From Eutrophocola sp964601805 (lineage in GTDB: Bacteria; Pseudomonadota; Gammaproteobacteria; Pseudomonadales; Pseudohongiellaceae), in assembly GCA_964601805.1 (NCBI GenBank), contig CAZROW010000005.1, positions 4,242 through 68,241 of the forward strand: a DNA stretch of 64,000 nt, written 5' to 3'. How positions within the stretch are numbered: the first letter of the stretch is position 1; every line of letters begins with the position of its first letter. Position numbers and translations under genes: made by a program. The notes under the pieces were generated by a model that did not search any database, was not told the DNA's origin, and was given only the letters and a program-made list of their open reading frames with translations. Shown piece by piece: positions 34,517 through 42,974 of the stretch.

Positions 34517-35041
34517 AATGAGGCTCCGATAGATTCGGTGAGTGGCGAATATGCGCTGTATTACTGTGTCAGCAACGCGAAAGCCTGTTCTTGTTATTCC
34601 GGGCCGGTTAAATGAATACTGTTAGCCAGCTGTTTCTTTCACAAACTCAAGGGTGGATCCTGATGTCAGTCCTGGAAAATCAGTGGCCGCATGTCAGGTA
34701 AAACCCCATCCAAATTGTTAACAAAATTATATACAATAGCAAGTTGCGCGGTGTGCGTAAGGACAATGGCCTGCTACTGAGCGGCTATTTCCCTGCGTGT
34801 TCGGCCGGCCACGAAAATAATAAGAAAAACGGGAATGTCTCCTCAAAAATGGCGAAATTAAAAAAGTGGTGTGTAGCATTCTGGTAATGCTGTTGCCAGC
34901 TTGCCTTGCCTGGATTTGCCCGGGCACCAGTTGTGCAAGGCCTGTTCCTGGATAAGGCATACCTCTGTTTGATTTTTTACTATGCTATCAACAACCAGAT
35001 AAATACATATAAAAAATTTCATTAGTCAAAGCGAGAAAACC
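34517..35041. other. Divergent intergenic region, esterase / hydratase-lyase
   Basis: 525 bases without a convincing gene. AT-rich toward the plus-strand gene. It contains a TTGTTAACAA palindrome (34715-34724) followed by a possible -10 sequence TATACAAT. The short open frames here lack ribosome sites or recognisable motifs. Confidence 0.55.
34714..34725. promoter_or_regulatory. TTGTTAACAA palindrome, candidate operator
   Basis: ATTGTTAACAAA contains the perfect 10-bp palindrome TTGTTAACAA. It lies between the divergent CE1-like esterase and the hydroxycinnamoyl-CoA hydratase-lyase homologue, placing both under the same putative regulator as the P450/RraA locus. Confidence 0.5.
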
Positions 35042-35869
35042 ATGACGAACGACAAGACTGAAAAGGACACAGTTACCTATACTGTTGATGACGGTATTGC
35101 CTGGGTATTTTTTAACAGGCCGGAAAAGAAAAATGCCATGAACCCGACACTTAACCGTCGCATGATGGAAGTACTCGATACCCTGGAATACGATGATGAT
35201 GTCTGTGTGCTGGTGCTGGGTGGCAAAGGCGATGCCTGGCAGGCGGGTATGGACCTGAAAGAATATTTTCGTGAAACCGAGAAGAAGGGGCTCAAGGGAG
35301 TGCGCCAGTCCCAGCGTGAATCCTATGGCTGGTTCCGGCGATTGCGCTGGTTCCAGAAACCGACTATTGCCATGGTCAATGGCTGGTGCTTTGGTGGAGG
35401 CTTTGCCCCTCTCTATGCCTGTGACCTGGCGATCTGTGCTGATGAAGCCAGGTTTGGCCTGTCAGAAATCAACTGGGGCATCCTACCCGGTGGCGGTGTG
35501 ACCAAGGTGGCGGTAGACCTGTTGTCCATGCGTGATGCCATGTATATGGCCCTGACAGGCAATACCATTGATGGCAAGACTGCAGCAGCGTGGCGCCTGG
35601 TCAATGAAAGCGTGCCGCTTGCGCAATTGCAGACCAGGACAGAAGAACTAGCACGGCTTATCCTGGAGAAAAACCCGGTAGCCCTGAAAGCCACCAAGGA
35701 TGCTGTGCGCCGGGTCAAGGATATGACCTATGACAATGCCGAGGATTTCCTGGTAAGAGCCCAGGAGGCTGCCAACTTTCATGACAATACCGGCAGGAAG
35801 GAAGGAATCAAGCAGTTTATTGACGAAAAGACATACAAACCGGGGTTGGGCAGCTATAAAAAATCCTGA
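35042..35869 (+). CDS. ech: p-Hydroxycinnamoyl-CoA hydratase/lyase homologue
   Basis: A 275-aa crotonase-family protein. From memory it matches Pseudomonas HCHL (feruloyl-CoA to vanillin and acetyl-CoA) along its length: AGMDLKEYFRE, KPTIAMVNGWCFGGGF, CDLAICADEARFGLSEINWGI and a C-terminal KPGLGSYKK. Tyr75 and the catalytic Glu142 (HCHL Glu143) are kept. Two other HCHL active-site positions differ: Ser123 becomes Ala122, and Tyr239 appears as Val. Either the substrate lacks the 4-hydroxyl or activity is altered. No feruloyl-CoA synthetase or vanillin dehydrogenase lies in the window, so the gene is an orphan here. Confidence 0.82.
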   Translation: MTNDKTEKDTVTYTVDDGIAWVFFNRPEKKNAMNPTLNRRMMEVLDTLEYDDDVCVLVLGGKGDAWQAGMDLKEYFRETEKKGLKGVRQSQRESYGWFRRLRWFQKPTIAMVNGWCFGGGFAPLYACDLAICADEARFGLSEINWGILPGGGVTKVAVDLLSMRDAMYMALTGNTIDGKTAAAWRLVNESVPLAQLQTRTEELARLILEKNPVALKATKDAVRRVKDMTYDNAEDFLVRAQEAANFHDNTGRKEGIKQFIDEKTYKPGLGSYKKS

Positions 35870-35933
35870 ACAGGATTGTTTGCATTATCTGCCACCGCTT
35901 TGCGGGCAACCTGTGATCATTACAGGCCAAAAA

Positions 35934-35963
35934 AAAGGGATGCTTATGCATCCCTTTGCTTTT
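35934..35963. terminator. Strong terminator after the hydratase-lyase gene
   Basis: AAAGGGATGC and GCATCCCTTT form a perfect 10-bp stem with the loop TTAT. It is followed on the plus strand by GCTTTTCC and preceded by eight A bases, so it could also stop transcripts from the other side. Confidence 0.8.
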
Positions 35964-36092
35964 CCTCGTCTTTCATTGCCCCGTTTTCCTCTTCCTTAAG
36001 ACAACCCATCCTGTACCTGGCAATAATGCCGCCAGGCCAGGACAGGGTGTTCCCAAGGGGGGACCGGGGATCCGGACATACTTGTTACCGGA

Positions 36093-38819
36093 TCAGAACT
36101 TGGTGCGGACCGACACTGACAACAGTCGCCCGACAGGATTGGTATTGGTGGCATCATAACCACCACTGCCATTGGAAGCCGGAGCTACGTTGACGTAGGG
36201 AGGATCCTCGTCAAAGACGTTACGCACTTCTGCAGTCAGTGAAATTTCCTCGGCGATATCGCTGCCAAAGAAGTCATCCGGTCGCCAGGTCAGGGCGAGA
36301 TCCACCAGCATGTAGGAATCCACGCCCTGGTTCGGGTTGATCAGGGTGTTCACGTAACTGTTTACATAAGACGCCTGCAAGCGAGTGGTGAACGGACCGT
36401 GATCCCACATGGCAACACCACGGGTTTTCAGCTTCATCGGGTTGAATATCTGGTTGCGCTGGTCAACCGGTGCGCCACCGGGTGTATAGGCCACGTTGAA
36501 GTCGGTCAGGTAGCTGGTGTTGAGTTGCAAGGACAATGTGTCTCCCTGTGAACCAACCGGCATGATGTGTTGCAGGTTGACATCAATACCCTTCATTTCC
36601 GAGCGACCCAGGTTCAGACTGCGGCCATCGACGAAAATACAGCTGGCCGGATCAGGTGTCGCAGTACAGGTATCGGATGTGCCAGGAAACTGGAGTAATG
36701 GCTTACCCTCGGCGATCAGGCCATTGAGGCGGTCGTAGGCAGCCTGGCCGGAGAGGATCACGTCTGTTCCTGCATATTCATCAGCCAGGGTCAGTACGGA
36801 CAGGTTCGACAGCAGGCCGGAGATGGTGTCTTCATAGGCTATGTCGAAGTAGGTCAGCGACAGCGTCATGTTGTCGAGCAGGTTGAAGTCAGCGCCCACG
36901 GTCCAGGTGGTAGCTTCTTCAGGCCCAAGGTCCGGGTTGGGGCCGGAACCGTAGGTATAACCGCTGATCTTGGGCGGGCCGCTGGGATCCGGGTTTGTGT
37001 AGGCCTGGATATACAGGCGCGAACTGTTGCCGAAGATTTCCGGGAAAGTCGGTGCCCGGAATGATGTACCGTAGCTGGCACGCATTTTTACGGTGTCGTT
37101 AATGGTCCAGTCGATGCCGATTTTTGGATTGGTGGTGCTGCCAACATCGCTGTACTTGTCGTAGCGCACCGCCGCGTTCAGTTGCAGGTCCTGGATACCA
37201 GGCATGGCATTACCTGGACCGACCAGGGGCAAAAGCACTTCGGCGTAGGTTGAATCCACGGTACGGTTGTATGAACGCACATTGTTGGTACCTTCACCGA
37301 GAATCATGGTGAAGTCCTGGCCGTCATAACCCACGGCAAGGCGTGCCTGGCCGCCAGGCATTTCAAACAGCGGGCCATTGAAGCCGGCCTGGTACACGGT
37401 CAGTTCACTGTTGGTCGGAAACTGGGACTGTGCGCTGAACATGCTGTCCAGGGTTGACTGGGTAGTCCTGCCCAGACCATAAGGATCAAAGGCGGTATTC
37501 GGATCGCTGCTGGCCAGTGCAACGGCAAGGGGTGAGCCGCCACCCCTGCTGTTGAGCCCTTGACCTGCATCGGCACGGTCCTCGGCTTCACCATAGCCAA
37601 CCTTGGCATCAAAGCTCCAGTCGTTGGGTAATTCGATACGCACACCCGGGGAAAACTGCCAGTTTTCCTGGTAACCCAGGAGCTTGTTGAAATTGGTGTC
37701 ATCCTCGAAGTTGTAGGCGATTCTGTAGCCGCCGGAACCCGGTGTATAGAAAGGTGGGGCCACGAAGAAGGCATTGGATTCAGGCACGGTGAAGGTATTG
37801 GTGACATGGCCCGGATTACGCACGAATTCTCGCTTGGCGTAATAGCCATCAACGATGAATTCGATGTTGTCAGTCAGGTTCCAGTTTGCCGTTCCCAACA
37901 CCGAGTTGTATTCCTGTTCGGGGAACAGGTCCTGTCCCTGCTGGCTGTCACACAGGTTGGCCGTACCTGGGATCAGGCTGTCGGCATTGGCTGCAGTATA
38001 TTCTTCCGGCAGGGCATAGGTCTGACCGCCGTAACTCAGGGTGCCGGGCGAACAGGCATTGACGCGGTAGTCAGGTCCGCCGAATGGTCTCTGGTCAGAG
38101 GTAAAGAAATCGCGGTCATCACCACTGAGGTTGGAACGGAAGGCATGATCCCAGGCCAGCATGAACTGGCCGCGGTCAAATTGTTTGCCAACGGCTACAC
38201 CGGCATTCCATTCGTGGAAATCGCCATCAGTCGTCGGGGCATAGCGCGCAAAGGCTTCAACACCGTCGAGGTTGCGGCGTGGAATCAGGTTGACTACGCC
38301 AGCCACCGCATCAGAGCCGTAAATGGCTGAGGCGCCATCGGCGATCACTTCGACACGTTCAACACCAAGGGTCGGCAGAATGGAAGGGTCAATGGCGCGA
38401 CCGTTCGTAGTCAGGCGATGACCATCCATTATGATCAGGGTGGAAAATGGCCCCAGGCCACGCAGGTTGACCGAGTTGGAATAGGTGGCATTGCCGTTAC
38501 CGCCGGACTGGCCACGGGAGTTTTCGGAAAAACCCAGGTCAAACACCTGTGGTAATTCACGGATCATGCGATCCAGTGTGACGGTACCGGAATTTTCGAT
38601 GGCTTCCCGGTCCATCACCTGCACCGTGGCGCCAACAGGGGCTACCCCTTCAATTCGACTGCCGGTGACGACAATTTCTTCAACACTGTCGCCTTCTTGG
38701 GCCAGTCCGGCCTGGGCGTACATGATGCTTGCGATACAGGTTGTTAACAAAGGTGTCGCACCGCGTAATACCCGGTTGCGGTAACGGTTATTTGTTCTTT
38801 GATGCCCCTTTTTTTGCAT
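36093..38819 (-). CDS. TonB-dependent outer-membrane receptor
   Basis: A complete 908-aa receptor. Export signal ends near AGLAQEGDS, followed by the TonB-box-like EEIVVTGSR. Plug motifs are VNLRGLGPFSTLIIMDGHRL and VEVIADGASAIYGSDAVAGVVN; barrel motifs are MRASYGTSFRAPTFPEIF and a terminal aromatic in SVRTKF. GAGGA lies upstream of the ATG. Ligand unknown. Two TTGTTAACAA palindromes bracket the promoter, one 162 bases upstream and one inside the signal-peptide coding sequence, so it is probably regulated together with the P450/RraA and hydratase-lyase loci. Confidence 0.94.
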   Translation of the reverse strand: MQKKGHQRTNNRYRNRVLRGATPLLTTCIASIMYAQAGLAQEGDSVEEIVVTGSRIEGVAPVGATVQVMDREAIENSGTVTLDRMIRELPQVFDLGFSENSRGQSGGNGNATYSNSVNLRGLGPFSTLIIMDGHRLTTNGRAIDPSILPTLGVERVEVIADGASAIYGSDAVAGVVNLIPRRNLDGVEAFARYAPTTDGDFHEWNAGVAVGKQFDRGQFMLAWDHAFRSNLSGDDRDFFTSDQRPFGGPDYRVNACSPGTLSYGGQTYALPEEYTAANADSLIPGTANLCDSQQGQDLFPEQEYNSVLGTANWNLTDNIEFIVDGYYAKREFVRNPGHVTNTFTVPESNAFFVAPPFYTPGSGGYRIAYNFEDDTNFNKLLGYQENWQFSPGVRIELPNDWSFDAKVGYGEAEDRADAGQGLNSRGGGSPLAVALASSDPNTAFDPYGLGRTTQSTLDSMFSAQSQFPTNSELTVYQAGFNGPLFEMPGGQARLAVGYDGQDFTMILGEGTNNVRSYNRTVDSTYAEVLLPLVGPGNAMPGIQDLQLNAAVRYDKYSDVGSTTNPKIGIDWTINDTVKMRASYGTSFRAPTFPEIFGNSSRLYIQAYTNPDPSGPPKISGYTYGSGPNPDLGPEEATTWTVGADFNLLDNMTLSLTYFDIAYEDTISGLLSNLSVLTLADEYAGTDVILSGQAAYDRLNGLIAEGKPLLQFPGTSDTCTATPDPASCIFVDGRSLNLGRSEMKGIDVNLQHIMPVGSQGDTLSLQLNTSYLTDFNVAYTPGGAPVDQRNQIFNPMKLKTRGVAMWDHGPFTTRLQASYVNSYVNTLINPNQGVDSYMLVDLALTWRPDDFFGSDIAEEISLTAEVRNVFDEDPPYVNVAPASNGSGGYDATNTNPVGRLLSVSVRTKF
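38741..38750. promoter_or_regulatory. Intragenic TTGTTAACAA palindrome
   Basis: A perfect copy of the 10-bp palindrome about 70 bases inside the receptor gene, paired with another copy 231 bases away in its upstream region. Two sites around one promoter can support DNA looping by a repressor; that is inference. Confidence 0.4.
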
Positions 38820-38980
38820 TATTGCATTCCTCTTTTGAGTTTTTTCAGTATTTTTATGGAGTTACGTTAAAGTTGATTATTCTTGTTGTTGTCGAAAGTT
38901 CCCTTTTTATTACCGCTTTCGCATTCCCGCAGGGCGGTTTTGCTATCCTGAAAGCACCAGGAAGCAAAATTCTATGAATA

Positions 38981-38992
38981 ATTGTTAACAAT
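38981..38992. promoter_or_regulatory. ATTGTTAACAAT palindrome, candidate operator
   Basis: A perfect 12-bp palindrome 162 bases upstream of the TonB receptor start. AT-rich flanks. Identical to those at 25304 and 55063. Confidence 0.55.
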
Positions 38993-39087
38993 ATTTCCAA
39001 CAATAATCCGACAGGAACGGCATAGTCAATGCCTAATGGTCAGATAATTGGGAATTGGGAGGAGCGAGAGCGAAGTTCTCAGCAAAG

Positions 39088-39116
39088 GACAGGCAGGAAA
39101 TTCACTCCTGCCTGTC
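39088..39116. terminator. 11-bp hairpin after the VOC operon
   Basis: GACAGGCAGGA pairs perfectly with TCCTGCCTGTC around a 7-base loop. On the minus strand it is followed by CTTTGC, a poor T-run. It lies 47 bases after the stop of the VOC gene and probably ends the DUF1592 operon. Confidence 0.55.
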
Positions 39117-39162
39117 GTCTGGAGGCACCGGGTTTGAACGCCCGGTTGAACGTGGAGACGTA

Positions 39163-40044
39163 CTACACCGGGTGCAGTTGCACGATGTTGCCGTCGGGAT
39201 CCTGGATGCGCAGTATTGGCGTGTTGCCAGGCATTGGCAGCACTTTGCCGCCAAGCGCCTCAACACCTTCTGTGACTTCGGCTTTATCGAAAGGATCAAC
39301 CTTGATACCGAACAGCACAATGCCGGGTTCCTGGCCGAATTCGTAGCGGGCCTGCTCCAGGTAGAGTCGGGTTTGCGACTCCGGAAATTCAAAATAGGCG
39401 CGGCTTCTGTCCGGTGTCCAGTTGTGGTCGCCGTACATGACGCCATACCATGCCAGTGCCCGTTCAATATCACGGACACGCAGCAATACACTTTGCACGC
39501 CATGAGGAGTTACCAGTCCCTGGTGCCAGGGGACGAGTTCGGAAGGCTCGGCGGCTGTAACCAGAGTGTCGGGTGCCGGCAAAAACTGGATCTCGATGCC
39601 GTCCGGATCGCTGAACAGGGCACCGAAGCCTCGGGAACCGGGAAACTCACCAAAGCCACCGGCAGCAAACTCTTCCGTCAGGCCATCCATGATGGCTTCG
39701 CTATCGCGGCGCCAGTCATGAATCGAGGTACAGAAATGGCCGATGTAGCTGCCGCGGCCGCCTGAGGCGCCAACGGCGATGTAACCGACTTCACGACTTT
39801 CCGTCAGCGGGCTTAACAGCACGAAGTAACGGTAGGCGCCGCGAAATGCCTGGGCATGTAACTCGGTATTGAACAGGCCCATGTAAAACTTCGTGGTGGC
39901 TTCCACGTCCGGCACGATGACATCCAGGTGGTCAAGACCGGGTGTGCGCAAGGGCAACACGCTATTCTGTGCCAGGGTAAAAGACGGTAGCGGGGCGGCC
40001 ATGGCGGCCATGCCCAGCATCATGCTGCGACGTTTGAAATCCAT
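39163..40044 (-). CDS. Tat-exported two-domain VOC (glyoxalase-fold) protein
   Basis: A 293-aa protein with two VOC modules. The first begins at LDHLDVIVPDVEATTKFYMGLF and ends at FSDPDGIEIQFLP. The second begins at VQSVLLRVRDIERALAWYGVMYGD and ends at IQDPDGNIVQLHP. VOC proteins bind a divalent metal and act as lyases, dioxygenases or binding proteins; a His and Glu in each module could serve, but the activity is unknown. An N-terminal KRRSMMLGMAAMAA is a twin-arginine-type signal, unusual for this fold. Last gene of the operon that starts with the DUF1592 gene. Confidence 0.8.
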   Translation of the reverse strand: MDFKRRSMMLGMAAMAAPLPSFTLAQNSVLPLRTPGLDHLDVIVPDVEATTKFYMGLFNTELHAQAFRGAYRYFVLLSPLTESREVGYIAVGASGGRGSYIGHFCTSIHDWRRDSEAIMDGLTEEFAAGGFGEFPGSRGFGALFSDPDGIEIQFLPAPDTLVTAAEPSELVPWHQGLVTPHGVQSVLLRVRDIERALAWYGVMYGDHNWTPDRSRAYFEFPESQTRLYLEQARYEFGQEPGIVLFGIKVDPFDKAEVTEGVEALGGKVLPMPGNTPILRIQDPDGNIVQLHPV

Positions 40045-40083
40045 AGAAATTCTCCTGCTTGTTGTTATTGGTGTGAGCCGGTC

Positions 40084-41667
40084 CTACTTGGATCCAACGC
40101 GGGTATCTGTTTGTTGTGCCATCAGGCTTTCTATTAGTGCGACTGTCTCAGGACGATCCACCGGCGGGTGTGTGGCCAGGAAAACACCGTGGGCCCAGGT
40201 TATCGGCGTGCGCCCGACGTTATCGGCGATATCGAGTCTGGCCCCGTTGGCGGCAAGCCAGCGGATAATATCGTTCAGGCCGCGGTTGGCAGCGCCATGC
40301 ACGGCAGCCAGTCCCAGGTCATTCTGGGCGTTGACATCATTGCCCAGTGAATGGGCCAGCTTCACGGCTTCCAGCAGGGCCTCGGGGCCTTCATCAAAGG
40401 TCTGGGCCACTGTCCAGTTGATACCGGCAGCCGCCATCAGCGGTGTCGTGCCATTGTAGGACTTGAGATTGGGATCGGCGCCGTATTCAACCAGCAGCTT
40501 CATGGTGGTGACATCACCGGACAGGGCGGCGCGATGGAAAGCGGTCTGGCCGGTAACGTCCACCCATTGCAGGTTGCCCAGGCGGGTAATCCAGCGACGC
40601 ACGGGCAGCACTTCTTCAATACGGGTGTCAGGATCGGCACCACGTTCCAGCAGTTCATGGATCAGGCCCAGCACCGCTTCACGGTCGATGCCATTGTCAT
40701 CAACAGGGCCGCGCACCTCGACATTGCGCAAGTCGATAGCGGCATACAGTGGCGACTGGCCATACCAGTCCCTGGCATTGATATCGGCACCCTGTTCAAT
40801 CAGGTAGTGGGCCACATCCAGATGCTGGGTGGACAGGCCGGGCTGGGCTGCCACGGTGGCGTTGATGATGGCAGTTAACAGTGGTGTGTCGTCATTGGCA
40901 TCAGGTTGTTCTATATCAGCACCGGCCTCCAGCAGGAGTTTGGTGATTGCCAGGTTGCCCTGGCGTGTTGCATACAGCAAAGGGGTCTTGGCACCACCGA
41001 TAGCTTCGCGCTGGCCATGGTCCGGGTAACCGCCCCAGTTCACGCCCACACCATGGGAGGCGCGGACATTTTCCGGCAGGCGCCAGCTGGGTGCTTCACC
41101 GGGCAGGCTCTGGGCATTGACGTCGGCACCGGCCTCCAGCAGCAGGGCCACCACGTCGGGGGAGCCGGAACGCACACCAATCATCAATGCGGTTTGTTCA
41201 TTGTGGGGGTCGCGGTAGTCAATGGCGGCTCCCTTGTCGAGTACTGCCTTGACGATACCCGCTGAACCGCTGCGTGCGGCCAGCATCAGTGGCGATTCAC
41301 CTGCTGCATCGGGAGTCTTCGCATCGGCACCGGCATCCAGCAGTAACTGCACCATGTCCAGGTCACGATTCTCGATTGCCAGGCTCAGGGCAGGAAGATC
41401 CAGGCCATTATGCAGGTTCACATCAGCACCCGCCTCGAGCAGGCGTTCAACCAGTTCCAGTTCCTCGTATTGCACAAGCCAGTGCAGGGCCGGTGTGGCG
41501 TGGGGGCCAAGGGCATCGACATCGGCGCCCCGTTCGGACAACAACAGGCGGACAATACCAAAATCCCGCTGCATGGCGGCCACGGCAAGACGGTCATCTG
41601 CCTGTGCCATTAACGGCAGCAGTGCTCCCACCAGCAGGCCGATCCACAATGATTGTCGTTTCATCAC
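40084..41667 (-). CDS. Exported ankyrin-repeat protein
   Basis: A 527-aa protein with a Sec signal peptide (PLMAQADD) and roughly ten ankyrin repeats, most with the pattern G.TPL..A...G......LLEAGADVN. Ankyrin repeats bind proteins; in the periplasm they would most likely act as a scaffold. The gene lies 7 bases after the DUF1552 stop and 39 bases before the VOC gene. Its partner may be the DUF1552 or DUF1592 product, by inference. Confidence 0.85.
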   Translation of the reverse strand: MMKRQSLWIGLLVGALLPLMAQADDRLAVAAMQRDFGIVRLLLSERGADVDALGPHATPALHWLVQYEELELVERLLEAGADVNLHNGLDLPALSLAIENRDLDMVQLLLDAGADAKTPDAAGESPLMLAARSGSAGIVKAVLDKGAAIDYRDPHNEQTALMIGVRSGSPDVVALLLEAGADVNAQSLPGEAPSWRLPENVRASHGVGVNWGGYPDHGQREAIGGAKTPLLYATRQGNLAITKLLLEAGADIEQPDANDDTPLLTAIINATVAAQPGLSTQHLDVAHYLIEQGADINARDWYGQSPLYAAIDLRNVEVRGPVDDNGIDREAVLGLIHELLERGADPDTRIEEVLPVRRWITRLGNLQWVDVTGQTAFHRAALSGDVTTMKLLVEYGADPNLKSYNGTTPLMAAAGINWTVAQTFDEGPEALLEAVKLAHSLGNDVNAQNDLGLAAVHGAANRGLNDIIRWLAANGARLDIADNVGRTPITWAHGVFLATHPPVDRPETVALIESLMAQQTDTRVGSK

Positions 41668-41674
41668 AAGGTCC

Positions 41675-42955
41675 TCAGATTGTCAGTACCGCATTGCTGT
41701 CACCAAAAGAGTCGACAGGTATGGAAAGCTTGTCGAGCATGCCGGCCAGCAGGTTGGCCATGGGGGTGCCGAGGCCGGCGCGAATATGACGCCCGCCCTG
41801 CAGATTGCCCGAGGCACCGCCAGCCAGCAGCAGCGGCAACGGGTCATGATCGTGCTGGTTGGAATTACTCATGCCGCTGCCGTACAGCACCATCGAATGG
41901 TCCAGCAGGCTGCCGTCGCCATCCGGTGTTTCGCTGAGCTTTTGCAAAAAGTAGGCAATGGTTGACTGGGTATGGAAAGCGTTGAGCTGTGACAGGCGCT
42001 CGATATTGTCCGGCACTTCCGAATGGTGTGACAGGTTGTGGAAAGGCTCATTGACGCCGCTTTCGCTGTACACCCGGTTGCTGACTTCACGTGCCACCAT
42101 GAAGGTGGAAACGCGGGTGATTTCGGCCTGCCACGCCAGTGTCAGCAGATCAAACATCAGTTTTGAATGTTCCACGAAACTGTTCGGTACGCCCACCGGT
42201 TTACCGGGCACATCGAGTTCACTGACGCCGGACGAGCTGGCCAGTTGCAGACGGCGTTCAATTTCACGCACGTCTTCCAGGTAGCGCTCCAGGCGTGAGC
42301 GATCGGCAGCCGGTAACGTGCGCTGCAGTTTGGCGACGTCGTCGACCACGGCATCGAGCAGGCTTTGCTTGAGTTCTGATCGCGCGGCACGCTCTTCGGC
42401 GGTGCTGCCATCGCCGAATAGGCGCTCGAACACGATCTGCGGATTCTGTTCCATCGGCAGCGGAGTTTCCGGTGTCTGGTAGGAGATGGAACTGCCGTCA
42501 TCCAGTGATAATTCCAGCGAGGGAATGGGTGTGTCCTGGCCGATGTACTGCGCCACGAACTGGTCAAAGGAGGTGGGGGAGGGACCTGAACCCACAGGCA
42601 CATTGGTCAGCCAGGTTGCTGACGAACGGGTGTGGTTGGCACCGGCTGAGGCGTCATCGCCATAGGCTGCGGGCAGGCGCATATCGCTGATGATGTTCAG
42701 GCGGTCACGGAATGGTTCCAGGGATTTCAGTGTCTGCGGAAACTCAAAGCCAACACCATCGGTTGTTGGAGTCCAGTATTTCATCACTGCGCCATGGGCA
42801 ATATAGACACAGGCAAGACGGGAGCTCGGGGTGACAAGGTTCTGTGCGGACACACCGGCAGGAATCATGGCGTCAAGCAGTGGCAAGGCAATGACACTTT
42901 TACTTCCCCGCAGGAAATGACGGCGTGACAGGTGTTTTTTGGTCAGAAAATTCAT
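41675..42955 (-). CDS. DUF1552 protein with Tat signal
   Basis: A 426-aa protein of unknown function with a clear twin-arginine signal (LSRRHFLRGSKSVIALPLL). DUF1552 hallmarks are FPQTLKSLEPFRDRLNIISD, GANHTRSSATWLT, FDQFVAQYIG and a C-terminal GSGMSNSNQHDHDPLPLLLAGG. It resembles the sulfatase/alkaline-phosphatase-like DUF1501 proteins in some Planctomycetes, where such genes pair with haem-containing DUF1592 proteins. Start 42955 is set by AGGAGA upstream; an in-frame ATG at 42991 would overlap the previous gene. Confidence 0.85.
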   Translation of the reverse strand: MNFLTKKHLSRRHFLRGSKSVIALPLLDAMIPAGVSAQNLVTPSSRLACVYIAHGAVMKYWTPTTDGVGFEFPQTLKSLEPFRDRLNIISDMRLPAAYGDDASAGANHTRSSATWLTNVPVGSGPSPTSFDQFVAQYIGQDTPIPSLELSLDDGSSISYQTPETPLPMEQNPQIVFERLFGDGSTAEERAARSELKQSLLDAVVDDVAKLQRTLPAADRSRLERYLEDVREIERRLQLASSSGVSELDVPGKPVGVPNSFVEHSKLMFDLLTLAWQAEITRVSTFMVAREVSNRVYSESGVNEPFHNLSHHSEVPDNIERLSQLNAFHTQSTIAYFLQKLSETPDGDGSLLDHSMVLYGSGMSNSNQHDHDPLPLLLAGGASGNLQGGRHIRAGLGTPMANLLAGMLDKLSIPVDSFGDSNAVLTI

Positions 42956-42974
42956 AGAGTGTCTCCTGTCTCTT

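Larger units (their letters stand above)
38820..39162. other. Intergenic region upstream of the TonB receptor
   Basis: 343 bases with no gene. The receptor-proximal half is AT-rich and holds the ATTGTTAACAAT palindrome at 38981. The distal half holds an 11-bp hairpin (39088-39116) and a smaller one pairing ACCGGG with CCCGGT, both just after the VOC gene stop. Confidence 0.55.
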
